The notes under the pieces are model-generated. The model did no database searches, was not told the origin of the DNA, and worked only from the letters and a program-made list of their open reading frames with translations. Positions 23,537 to 31,995 of a stretch of DNA of 42,707 nt are shown here, in pieces (position 1 is the stretch's first letter; every line of letters begins with the position of its first letter). The stretch lies in assembly GCA_934561175.1 (NCBI GenBank), contig CAKTFW010000010.1, positions 1-42,707 of the forward strand, read 5' to 3'. The position numbers and the translations under genes were made by a program. The DNA is from an uncultured Oscillospiraceae bacterium (lineage in GTDB: Bacteria > Bacillota > Clostridia > Oscillospirales > Oscillospiraceae).

Positions 23537-23569
23537 ATGCAGAAGCAGGATTCCTGCTTCTGCATTTTC
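23537..23569. terminator. Bidirectional terminator between convergent genes
   Basis: ATGCAGAAGCAG pairs with CTGCTTCTGCAT, with an A run on the left and TTTT on the right. It serves both the rightward operon and the leftward VanW gene. Confidence 0.85.
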
Positions 23570-23573
23570 CGTA

Positions 23574-25346
23574 TCAAGCTTCCGTGTCGGAATCCAGCGG
23601 CGGCGTGACAGGTGTCACGGTTTCTGAGGTGCCGGGATCCGGCGTCGGATCCGGTGTGGGTGTGGGATCCGGTGTCGGGGTTGGCGTCGGCGTAGGATCC
23701 GGCGTGGGAGTCGGTTCCGGCTCTTCCGGCTGCTTACCGATGGTGGTGATGCGGTCGCGCTTGGAGTAGGAGCTGCTGGGCAGCTGCTCTTTGCGCAGCA
23801 CATTGCCGTTGGCATCCAGGAAGTAGCGATAAGCCGTCGCTTTGTAACCGGTATAAGGTGTCTGTGTCACCTGTTTATAGTCGGCGGGCTTGGTTTCGTC
23901 CACCTTGACGACATCGCTCCAGGGAATGGTGGAGAGGGTGACACCCTCCAGTTTGATGGAGGCATAGTCGGTCTTGGGCTTGGTGCCGCGGAAGGTGATA
24001 TGCACATAGCCATCGGAGACCGAGGCTTCAATCAGCATGGGCTGGCTCAGGCTGTTCTTAAACTTGTAGTCCAGGCTGCCCCAATAGACTGTGGCGTCCA
24101 GACCCATCGGGACATAGGTGACGGCGAACATATGCTCGGTTCGCTCTACAACCTCCAAATCTGCCAGCTGGGTGCAGTAGTAGAGCGTCGAGGCCACCTG
24201 GCACACACCGCCGCCCAGCTGGGACTCGGTATTGCCGGAGACATAAACTGCGGCGGCCTTGTAGCCCTTTTCCGCAGTGCGCTCGCCCACGGTACCGTTG
24301 AAGGAGAACACTTCACCGGCGTTCAGAATGGTACCATTGATGGCCTGGCAGGCCAGATCCAGATTGGTGGTACGGGGCGGGTTGTACACATGGGGGGAGG
24401 AATACTGGCTCAGAACATCCGGGAACATCTCTTTGGTCAGCGTTTCCAGCGTGACCTTTGGCACGATGTCGCCCAGCGTCAGGGTGAAGGTGGAGCCTTC
24501 CTCAGCCAGCGCCTGTTCCTGCTCGGCGGCGGAGAGATCAAAGCCGTAGCCGTTTACTTCCGGCACCAGCTCGTGGTTCTGCTCGTCATAGTAGGCGTCC
24601 TTCATGCTGGTGCACAATTCATCATAAATGCTGGCGAGATCGACCGGGGTGTAGGGCTCTGTCTCGTAGTTGAACAGCAGCTCGTTGAAATTATTGGTCA
24701 CATAGGCGTCCTGAATGGCAAGAAACAGCGCTTCGGTATTCAGACTCTTGCCGGAGGTACCCACATGCACGGTCACGGTACCTGCCTCCGTGTCGATATC
24801 TGCAAAAGAGTCGGAACGATCCACCTCCGCTGTACGGGCGGCGTCGTTCAGCACCGAATGGATGTAATCCTCATTCATGGTCAGCGTGTCGGTGGCTTCA
24901 ATTTCGTGCCGGGTCTTATCCGCATTTTTGCGGATGCGGGCACGGGAAAACACATTCCCAGTGCGGCCGTAATCCCAGGCCTCTTCCACCGCGGCATCCA
25001 CATCAATGGTGACCTGCGCCTTCTCCGGATCGAGCGTCAGCGTCTGATCCGGCAGCTGTACGACCAGCGGCGTGGAGCCGTAGGAGTCCTGCACCGCGGT
25101 ATTCACGGCCTCTTTGGCCTGTTCGCGGGTCATGTTGCCGACCGATACCCCGGCGACATAGACATTGGGGAAAATATAATCATAGCTGGCAACCGTGGCG
25201 GCATAGGCGTAGCATGCGCCGAAAATGACTACAATGGCGGCCAGAACGCAAATGGAGACCAGCCGAACCCGGCTTTTTCCGGTCTTCTTTTGCGGCGGAC
25301 GCTGTTTGCTGCCGCTGGTGCGCTGAAATTTACCTTGTTTGCTGAT
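23574..25346 (-). CDS. VanW-family membrane-anchored protein with peptidoglycan-binding-like domain
   Basis: The first ATG in frame is at 25133, but coding similarity continues upstream: a basic tail (SGSKQRPPQKKTGKSR), a membrane helix (LVSICVLAAIVVIFGA) and the family-typical VYVAGVSVGNMT. No ATG, GTG or TTG lies in that part. The best-placed candidate is ATC at 25346, eight bases after an AGGGAG ribosome binding site; ATT at 25352 is also possible. The outer part has a YoaR-like PG-binding domain, a VanW domain (TTNLDLACQAINGTI, GGGVCQVASTLYYC) and a Pro/Thr tail of about 40 residues. The function of VanW proteins is unknown; the location is outside, anchored in the membrane. Confidence 0.85.
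   Translation of the reverse strand: MSKQGKFQRTSGSKQRPPQKKTGKSRVRLVSICVLAAIVVIFGACYAYAATVASYDYIFPNVYVAGVSVGNMTREQAKEAVNTAVQDSYGSTPLVVQLPDQTLTLDPEKAQVTIDVDAAVEEAWDYGRTGNVFSRARIRKNADKTRHEIEATDTLTMNEDYIHSVLNDAARTAEVDRSDSFADIDTEAGTVTVHVGTSGKSLNTEALFLAIQDAYVTNNFNELLFNYETEPYTPVDLASIYDELCTSMKDAYYDEQNHELVPEVNGYGFDLSAAEQEQALAEEGSTFTLTLGDIVPKVTLETLTKEMFPDVLSQYSSPHVYNPPRTTNLDLACQAINGTILNAGEVFSFNGTVGERTAEKGYKAAAVYVSGNTESQLGGGVCQVASTLYYCTQLADLEVVERTEHMFAVTYVPMGLDATVYWGSLDYKFKNSLSQPMLIEASVSDGYVHITFRGTKPKTDYASIKLEGVTLSTIPWSDVVKVDETKPADYKQVTQTPYTGYKATAYRYFLDANGNVLRKEQLPSSSYSKRDRITTIGKQPEEPEPTPTPDPTPTPTPTPDPTPTPDPTPDPGTSETVTPVTPPLDSDTEA
23640..23715. repeat. Tandem repeat encoding the Pro-Thr tail of the VanW protein
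   Basis: Degenerate copies of GGATCCGGYGT-type units encode alternating Pro-Thr-Pro-Asp residues in the C-terminus. Such repeats vary in length by slippage. Confidence 0.6.
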
Positions 25347-25401
25347 GGAAATCGCTCCCTATCGAACGCAGAACATGCTGCGGAATTTAATTTGTCAACC
25401 C

Positions 25402-25440
25402 ATTATAGAAAAAGCTGTGGGGAATTGCAATTACAAAACA
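25402..25440 (-). promoter_or_regulatory. Sigma-A promoter of the VanW gene and short leader frame
   Basis: On the minus strand TTGCAA (25440-25435) and TATAAT (25407-25402) stand near 27 bases apart as whole boxes; the stretch between them contains a T-rich spacer. A five-codon leader frame (ATG 25376, stop TAG 25361-25359) lies downstream, in frame with the VanW gene. Confidence 0.35.
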
Positions 25441-25468
25441 GTAACGATACCGGCAGAATTTTATAGAA

Positions 25469-28400
25469 TTATCCGTCAATTTGCCGAATCGACCGGAATT
25501 TTTCCAGGAACCGGCGGCTCTCCTTCAGGGGATCCTGACCGGCCTTCAGCTTCAGCGCGAGCATCGGCGTAGAGCCGGCAGAGAAGAAAACCCGCCCCTT
25601 GCAGTCGGGGTCGGCACAGATTTCCGAGACCACTGCGAAATCCAGGTTGCGCAGGGTGAAGAGAATCTGACTGTTTTTCTGGGAGATTTCGGCGATGCCG
25701 GCTGCGGCAGCGACGGCGCGCAGCAGCGCGATGTCGATCAGGTTGATGACGCTCTTGGGCGGATCGCCATACCGGTCGATGATTTCGCCCAGCAGATCGT
25801 CGGCATCCTCCTGACTGCGGACGGCGGCCATCCGGCGGTAGAGATCCATGCGCTGCTCGCCGGATTCCACATAGAGTTTCGGAATATTGGCAGCCACCGA
25901 GAGATCGGCGGTACATTCCGGCTGCGCGGCGGCGGTATCGCCGCGCTCTTCCTGCACGGCTTCCTCCAGAAGCTTCAGGTACATATCATAACCGACGGAG
26001 AGCATATGCCCCGATTGTTCGGCGCCCAGCAGATTTCCTGCACCGCGAATTTCCAGGTCGCGCATGGCGATCTTAAAGCCGGAGCCGAACTCGGCAAATT
26101 CCCGAATGGCGCTCAGGCGCTTTTCGGCAACCTCGCTGAGCACCTTGCCGCGGCGGAAAGTCAGATAGGCGTAGGCGTGGCGGGAGGAACGGCCGACGCG
26201 GCCGCGCAGCTGGTGCAGCTGGCTCAGACCCAGATAATCGGCGTTTTCGATAATCAGCGTGTTGGCGTTTGGAATGTCAATGCCGGTCTCGATAATGGAG
26301 GTACAGACAAGCACCTGAATTTCGCCGTCGTCCATTCGCTGCATAATATCGCCCAATTCTTCCTCGTTCATGCGGCCGTGGGCAACAGCGATGCTGGCCT
26401 CCGGAATGCGCTGCTGCATCCGGTAGGCGCACTGGGCGATGGTGTCGATCCGGTTGTGCAGATAATAAACCTGACCGCCGCGGCCCAATTCCCGGCGGAT
26501 GGCGTCGTCAAGAATGCGGTCGTCGTGCTCCATGACATAGGTCTGCACGGGGTAACGGTCGCTGGGCGGCTCTTCAATGGTGGACATATCGCGGATGCCG
26601 GAGAGCGCCATATTGAGCGTCCGGGGAATCGGTGTGGCGGAGAGCGTCAGTACATCAACACCCTTGGACATTTCCTTGAGCCGTTCCTTGTGGCTGACGC
26701 CGAAGCGCTGCTCTTCATCGATGATCAGCAGACCGAGATCCTTGAAGTGCATATCCTTCTGCAGCAGCTTGTGGGTACCGACGATCAGATCGACCGCGCC
26801 GGAGGCGATATCCTTGAGTGTCTGCTTTTGCTGGGCGGTGGTGCGGAAGCGGGAGAGCACATCAATGTTGACCGGAAATCCGCGGAAGCGTTTGCAGCAG
26901 GTCAGATAGTGCTGCTGCGCAAGGACGGTGGTCGGCACCAGAATTGCCACCTGTTTTCCGTCCAGAATACACTTCATGGCGGCGCGGAGCGCCACTTCGG
27001 TTTTTCCAAAGCCGACATCACCGCAGAGCAGCCGGTCCATGGGGGTTGGGCGCTCCATGTCGGCTTTGATTTCCGCGATGGAGCGGAGCTGATCGTCTGT
27101 TTCTGCATAGTCGAAGTTTTCTTCAAATTCCGCCTGCCAGGGGGAATCCGGGGAGAAGGCGTAACCCATACGGTGCGCGCGCTCGGCGTAGAGGCGAATC
27201 AGCCCGTCGGCCAGGTCTTTGGCAGCAGCCTTGGCCTTGGCCTTGGAGTGCTCCCAGGCATCGCCGGAGAGACGGTTGAGCCGGATATGCTGATCCTCGC
27301 CGCCGCCGATGTATTTGGAGACCAGATCCAGCTGGGTGGCTGGAACATAGAGCACATCGGTGCCCTGATAGGCGATTTTGACATAGTCTTTGATAACGCC
27401 GTCCACCTTCATCGGCTCCATGCCCATATAGCGACCGATGCCGTGGTGCTCGTGGACGACAAGATCGCCCGGTGAAAGATCGGTAAAAGAGTTGAGCTTT
27501 TGCCGGTTGGAGCGCTTATCCTTGCGAATGGTGCGCTTCCGGCGGCGTGTTGTCAGCTGCCCTTCCGTCAGTACGGCGAAACGGATTGTGGGGTATTCAA
27601 TTCCGGAGGGCAGCGCCCCATCGGTGAGCAGAATCTCGCCGGGCTGCGGCAGGCGGGAAGCCGGAAAGTCCAGCACGGTATCCACCTCGCGACCTGCGAG
27701 TACCTCCTGCAGGATTTCGCCCCGGCGGCGATTGCCGCAGAGTACCAGCGTGCGGAAGTTCCGGCGCTGATAGTCGGTGAGATCGTCAGCGGCGGTTTCT
27801 AGACTGCCGCCGTAAGAGGGCAGCTGCTTGGCTGTCAGGCTGAGCAGCTGCTTGGGCGGCAGAGCCGCCGGAAATGCAGCGGAGAGAAAATTATCCAAAA
27901 ACAGCACGGCGCGGCCGGAAAGGTGCGCGCAGAGCGAAGCCCAGTCGCGCTGAAAAGCGCACAGTTCGCCGCAGAGAATGCCGCTCTCCAGCAGGGTATC
28001 CAGAAATTTTCCGGTGCGCTCTTCCAGGGCGCGGGCGGCACGGGCCACCGCACCATGGTCACAGAAGATCACACAGGCGTCCTTGGAGAGATAGTCTGCC
28101 GCGCAGGCTTCCTCCGGGTAGACCAGCGAGAGGTAGCGGTCAATTGCGGAGAGGGAGCGCCCGTCCTGCAGGGTGTCCAGATCTTCCTGCAGGGTGGCGA
28201 TCAGTGCTTCATGGGGCGTTTTGCGCCGCTTCTGCCGGGCGATCAGTGCCTGCAGATCGCCACACAGGCCCTGCAGACCGCCGGGATGCAGCCGCGGCTG
28301 TACCTCGGCCGCCGGAAGCAGCACGGCGTGCTCCAGCATCTCGGTACGGCGCTGGGTCACGGTGTCAAAGTAACCCATGGAATCCAGATCGTCACCGAAA

Positions 28401-28981
28401 AATTCACAGCGGATCGGATTATCATAGGTTGGGGCGTAGACATCAAGAATGCCGCCCCGCAAAGCAAACTGGCCGATACCCTCCACCAGAGCGGTGCGGC
28501 TGTAGCCTGCGTCGATCAGCTGTGCGGCGAGCGACTCCAGATCATAAGTACCGCCCACCTGCAGCGTGACCGAGCCGGAGAAGAGCGTCTGCCGCGGAAT
28601 GGTACGCAGATTGAGCGCATCCAGCGAGGTGACCAACAGGGGAATCTCGCCGCGCCCCAGCGCATAGAGAATGCGCAGCCGCTTTTGCTCCCATCCGCGG
28701 GAAACAGCGGCAGAATTATAGAATACCAGCTCTCGCGTGGGCAGCAGAGTGGGCGCTTCGCCGAGGAAGGATTCCAGCTCCTCAGCGGTGATGCGGGCGC
28801 TCTCCTCATCCTGACAGATGGCAACCAGCGGCCGGTCAAGCTCCTGGTGCAGAGCTGCGATAAAATGCGCGCGGTGAATGGCGCTCAGCCCCGACAGGCT
28901 GGCGATTTCGCCCTTGTCGGCCGCTGCGCGCAGCTGCTGGTATTCGGGAAGCTCCCGGAGAAGATCAAAGAGAAGATTCAT
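25469..28981 (-). CDS. mfd: Transcription-repair coupling factor
   Basis: The 1170-aa protein is full length for Mfd. It has the UvrB-homology N-terminal region, the RNA-polymerase-interacting domain (LSPGDLVVHEHHGIGRYMG), and a superfamily 2 motor with Walker A GDVGFGKTEVA and DEEQRFG. A TRG motif region and C-terminal domain follow. It removes stalled RNA polymerase at DNA lesions and recruits UvrA. The ATG at 28981 with AGGTG upstream is preferred over TTG at 29014. It is the last gene of the glmU-prs-pth-mfd cluster; a hairpin with a weak T run lies at about 29019-29060 between pth and mfd. Confidence 0.96.
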   Translation of the reverse strand: MNLLFDLLRELPEYQQLRAAADKGEIASLSGLSAIHRAHFIAALHQELDRPLVAICQDEESARITAEELESFLGEAPTLLPTRELVFYNSAAVSRGWEQKRLRILYALGRGEIPLLVTSLDALNLRTIPRQTLFSGSVTLQVGGTYDLESLAAQLIDAGYSRTALVEGIGQFALRGGILDVYAPTYDNPIRCEFFGDDLDSMGYFDTVTQRRTEMLEHAVLLPAAEVQPRLHPGGLQGLCGDLQALIARQKRRKTPHEALIATLQEDLDTLQDGRSLSAIDRYLSLVYPEEACAADYLSKDACVIFCDHGAVARAARALEERTGKFLDTLLESGILCGELCAFQRDWASLCAHLSGRAVLFLDNFLSAAFPAALPPKQLLSLTAKQLPSYGGSLETAADDLTDYQRRNFRTLVLCGNRRRGEILQEVLAGREVDTVLDFPASRLPQPGEILLTDGALPSGIEYPTIRFAVLTEGQLTTRRRKRTIRKDKRSNRQKLNSFTDLSPGDLVVHEHHGIGRYMGMEPMKVDGVIKDYVKIAYQGTDVLYVPATQLDLVSKYIGGGEDQHIRLNRLSGDAWEHSKAKAKAAAKDLADGLIRLYAERAHRMGYAFSPDSPWQAEFEENFDYAETDDQLRSIAEIKADMERPTPMDRLLCGDVGFGKTEVALRAAMKCILDGKQVAILVPTTVLAQQHYLTCCKRFRGFPVNIDVLSRFRTTAQQKQTLKDIASGAVDLIVGTHKLLQKDMHFKDLGLLIIDEEQRFGVSHKERLKEMSKGVDVLTLSATPIPRTLNMALSGIRDMSTIEEPPSDRYPVQTYVMEHDDRILDDAIRRELGRGGQVYYLHNRIDTIAQCAYRMQQRIPEASIAVAHGRMNEEELGDIMQRMDDGEIQVLVCTSIIETGIDIPNANTLIIENADYLGLSQLHQLRGRVGRSSRHAYAYLTFRRGKVLSEVAEKRLSAIREFAEFGSGFKIAMRDLEIRGAGNLLGAEQSGHMLSVGYDMYLKLLEEAVQEERGDTAAAQPECTADLSVAANIPKLYVESGEQRMDLYRRMAAVRSQEDADDLLGEIIDRYGDPPKSVINLIDIALLRAVAAAAGIAEISQKNSQILFTLRNLDFAVVSEICADPDCKGRVFFSAGSTPMLALKLKAGQDPLKESRRFLEKFRSIRQIDG

Positions 28982-29064
28982 AGCGGACACCTGAAATCCT
29001 GTAAGATCCAACAATGACTAAACGGGCGGGAATCTGAAAAGTTGATCCCCGTCCGTTTGTGTGT

Positions 29065-29652
29065 TTATTTTCCATTATAGCGGTTGGCGGCTGCACTGGT
29101 ACCATCGGTGATGATGGTGAGCGCTGCATCCTTTGCGCGGTCAAGTGCATCGTCCAGCAGCTTCTGGTCGGCCTTGGAAAAGCTGCCTAGCACCCAGTCG
29201 GCCAGGTCATAGTCGGGATTCGGCTTGCCGCCGACGCCGATTTTAACCCGTGGGAACTGTTGACTCTGCAGCCCGCCGATGATGGACTTGATGCCATTGT
29301 GCCCGCCGGCAGAGCCTTCTGCGCGGACGCGGATGCGACCCACGGGCAGCGAAATGTCATCAAAGAGCACCAGAACCCGTTCGGGTGGAATTTTGTAGAA
29401 CGAAGCGGCCTGCTGCACGGCGATACCGGAGAGATTCATAAAGGTTTCCGGCTTGAGCAGACACAGCTTCTGCCCTTCATAGGCTGCCATAGCGGTCAGA
29501 CCACGGAATTTGACCCGGTTGATGGTGACATCGAGCGCCTTCGCAAGGTGGTCGATGGCGAGAAAGCCGCAGTTGTGACGAGAGCCGTCATATTGCTTAC
29601 CGGGATTGCCAAGCCCAACCACCAGCCAGTCACAGGCAGATTTTCCGAACAT
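29065..29652 (-). CDS. pth: Peptidyl-tRNA hydrolase
   Basis: The 195-aa protein has VVGLGNPGKQYDGSRHNCGF with the catalytic His26, KPETFMNLSG, the DDISLPVGRIRVR acid segment and GGHNGIKSI. It recycles tRNA from peptidyl-tRNA that drops off the ribosome. The ATG at 29652 comes one base after the prs stop (TGAGATG), so translation is coupled and there is no good separate ribosome binding site. Confidence 0.96.
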   Translation of the reverse strand: MFGKSACDWLVVGLGNPGKQYDGSRHNCGFLAIDHLAKALDVTINRVKFRGLTAMAAYEGQKLCLLKPETFMNLSGIAVQQAASFYKIPPERVLVLFDDISLPVGRIRVRAEGSAGGHNGIKSIIGGLQSQQFPRVKIGVGGKPNPDYDLADWVLGSFSKADQKLLDDALDRAKDAALTIITDGTSAAANRYNGK

Positions 29653-29653
29653 C

Positions 29654-30613
29654 TCAGAACAGAGAAGAGATCGAAACCTCTTCGTAGATGCGGGCGATTG
29701 CCTCGGCAAACATCGGCGCAACATCGAGCTGGCGAATCTTGGTGCCGGTGTAGTTTTCGGGCATCGGGATGGTGTTGAGCAGCATCAGCTCTTCCATGTA
29801 GCTGTTCTCGATGCGGTCGAGTGCCGGGCCGGAGAGCACGCCGTGGCTGGCGCAGGCGTAAACCTTGGAAGCGCCGCCGGTCTCCACAATGGCTTTGGCT
29901 GCGTTGCACAGAGAACCTGCAGTGTCGACCATGTCGTCAAAGAGGATACATTCCTTGCCGTTGACATCGCCGATCACATTCATAACCTCGCAGGAATTGG
30001 CCTTCTGGCGACGCTTATCCACAATGGCGAGATTCATGCCGACCTTCTGTGCGAAGGCGCGGGCACGGGCGACGGAACCGACATCCGGGGAGACGACAAC
30101 CATCTGCTCCCGCACTTCAGCCGGGAACTTCTTCAGGTAATAGTCAACGAAGACCGGATTGCCCATCAGGTTATCGACCGGAATATCGAAGAAGCCCTGA
30201 ATCTGGTTGGCGTGCAGGTCCATGGTCAATACACGGTCCGCACCGGCGGCGGTGATCAGATTTGCCACAAGCTTTGCGGAAATCGGATCGCGGGCCTTGG
30301 CCTTGCGGTCCTGCCGGGCATAGCCGTAATAGGGGATGACGGCGGTGATCCGGCCGGCAGAGGCGCGCTTCATGGCGTCGATCATGACGAGCAGCTCCAT
30401 CAGATGGTCGTTGACCGGCTTGCAGGTGGACTGCACCAGGAACACATCGGAGCCGCGGACAGTTTCGTTGATGGAGCAGGAGACCTCGCCGTCGGCGAAC
30501 TGCGTGACCTCGCTGTTGCCGAGCTGAATGCCCAGCTCCTTGCAGATGCCCTCAGCAAATGGACGGTTGGCATTTGCGGTGAAGACCTTGACTTCCTTAC
30601 CGTGAGAAATCAT
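29654..30613 (-). CDS. prs: Ribose-phosphate pyrophosphokinase
   Basis: The 319-aa enzyme makes PRPP from ribose 5-phosphate and ATP. It has the class I PRPP synthetase motifs: FADGEVSCSINETVRG near the N-terminus, YYGYARQDRKAKARDPISAKL (ATP and flexible loop), and the PRPP-binding loop ECILFDDMVDTAGSL. The start at 30613 has GAGAGG upstream. Position between glmU and pth is conserved in Firmicutes. Confidence 0.97.
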   Translation of the reverse strand: MISHGKEVKVFTANANRPFAEGICKELGIQLGNSEVTQFADGEVSCSINETVRGSDVFLVQSTCKPVNDHLMELLVMIDAMKRASAGRITAVIPYYGYARQDRKAKARDPISAKLVANLITAAGADRVLTMDLHANQIQGFFDIPVDNLMGNPVFVDYYLKKFPAEVREQMVVVSPDVGSVARARAFAQKVGMNLAIVDKRRQKANSCEVMNVIGDVNGKECILFDDMVDTAGSLCNAAKAIVETGGASKVYACASHGVLSGPALDRIENSYMEELMLLNTIPMPENYTGTKIRQLDVAPMFAEAIARIYEEVSISSLF

Positions 30614-30669
30614 GTAAATCTACCTCTCTATCTAAAAGTGTGTGTGAATACTAAACGGCCCGCGGCCGA

Positions 30670-31854
30670 TTATTCTGATTTCAGCTTGTTTTTTGCCGCC
30701 CAGTCCCGCTTGTTGATCTGGCGGGCGCGGCCGACGGCCAGCGCCTGGGCGGGAACATCGTCGGTGACTGTGGTCCCGGCGGCAGTGTAAGCGCCTTCGC
30801 CCAGCGTGACCGGCGCAACAAGATTGGTGTTGCAGCCGATAAAGCAGCGATCGCCGATGGTGGTGCGGTATTTTTTCACGCGGTCATAGTTGACTGTGAC
30901 GGTGCCGCAGCCGAAGTTGCAGTCCTGCCCCACATCACTGTCTCCAATATAAGTCAGGTGCGCCACTTTGGTGCCGTTGCCGAGGGTGGAATTTTTCACT
31001 TCGACAAAATCACCAAGCTTGATATGGTCGCCGATGTTGCAGCCGGGGCGCACATAGGCGAACGGACCGACGGTGGTGGACTTGCCAATGACGGAATCAT
31101 AGACCTGCGATGCGTTAATCTCGCTTCCAGCGCCAACCTTTGCGTTTTCCAGCAGGGTGTTCGGACCAATGACACAGTCTTCCCCAATGGTGGTGCGGCC
31201 GCGGAGAATAGTACCGGGGCGCAGCTCCGTACCGGGAGAGATGAAGCAGCGGGGGTCGATATAGCAGCTGGCGGGATCCCAGATGGTGACACCGTGCTGC
31301 AGCAGCTGAAGCATGGCCTGCCGCTGCATGGCGGGCTGCCAGTCATAGAGCTCTTCGATCGAAGAAACGGTGTACACACCATCGGCTGCAGTATAGGCAA
31401 CGCCGTTGTTCTGCAGAAATTCCCGGAAGCTGAAGCTGTCGTCCAACGCCTCCATCAGGCGCTCCCGGTCGACATCGCACACGCAGCTGGGCAGCGGATG
31501 GTCGGCGGGGTGAAATCCGCCCCGTACCGGCGGCAGAAAAACTGCGGGACCGGTGACCACCATGACCGACTGCTCTTCATCTTCGGCGGTGGAGAGAAAC
31601 ACATGCAGAAGATCCGGTGCGTCCTGTGAGACGGAAACCGTGACCTGCGCGGGATCGTGGAAGGAACCGAGCGCGGCCTCGCGGTAACGCTCGTGACAGA
31701 CCAAAAAGAAACGCTCTGTTCCGGACAGCTCCAGTGTGCGCACCAGCCAGGCGAGCAGCGGAGAGCCCATCACGGGATAGAGCATCAGCGGACAGGAAAG
31801 TCCGGTCTTTGCAGTATCGTCAGGGACGAAGATGATGGCGGAAGTACCGGCCAT
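30670..31854 (-). CDS. glmU: GlmU-like protein with intact acetyltransferase and degenerate uridyltransferase domain
   Basis: The 394-aa protein is about 60 residues shorter than usual GlmU (456 in E. coli). The C-terminal left-handed beta-helix is complete, including KVAHLTYIGD with the catalytic His299, CGTVTVNYD and the final arm, so glucosamine-1-phosphate acetylation should work. The N-terminal domain (1-165) lacks the nucleotide motif GxGTRM. The matching place reads FVPDDTAKTGLSCP, and later catalytic residues cannot be traced. Either the uridyltransferase activity is lost and supplied by another enzyme, or it works in a changed way. The start at 31854 has AGGAG upstream and prs follows. 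Confidence 0.85.
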   Translation of the reverse strand: MAGTSAIIFVPDDTAKTGLSCPLMLYPVMGSPLLAWLVRTLELSGTERFFLVCHERYREAALGSFHDPAQVTVSVSQDAPDLLHVFLSTAEDEEQSVMVVTGPAVFLPPVRGGFHPADHPLPSCVCDVDRERLMEALDDSFSFREFLQNNGVAYTAADGVYTVSSIEELYDWQPAMQRQAMLQLLQHGVTIWDPASCYIDPRCFISPGTELRPGTILRGRTTIGEDCVIGPNTLLENAKVGAGSEINASQVYDSVIGKSTTVGPFAYVRPGCNIGDHIKLGDFVEVKNSTLGNGTKVAHLTYIGDSDVGQDCNFGCGTVTVNYDRVKKYRTTIGDRCFIGCNTNLVAPVTLGEGAYTAAGTTVTDDVPAQALAVGRARQINKRDWAAKNKLKSE

Positions 31855-31962
31855 TGTCAACACTCCTATCACTTTCTTATACTGCATCTATTATAGCAAA
31901 TCTACGGATGTTTGTATAGAAAGAATCAAAAAATTTTCAAGGGACTGTCCACAGCGGACAAA

Positions 31963-31988
31963 CGCCGTACCGCATCTGCGGTACGGCG
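31963..31988 (-). terminator. Hairpin after the kinase-like gene
   Basis: A perfect 12-bp stem CGCCGTACCGCA/TGCGGTACGGCG with a 2-base loop follows the stop of the kinase-like gene. The leftward T-run is short (GTTTG), so termination may be incomplete. Confidence 0.6.
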
Positions 31989-31995
31989 GCGGAAA

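Noticed and set aside
23590..23720. Repeated GGATCCGG-like units as a CRISPR or tandem array
   Set aside because: They encode the Pro/Thr tail of the VanW protein in frame, so they are a coding repeat.
25481..27475. Long 664-aa plus-strand frame
   Set aside because: Antisense shadow of mfd, with no ribosome binding site or domain.
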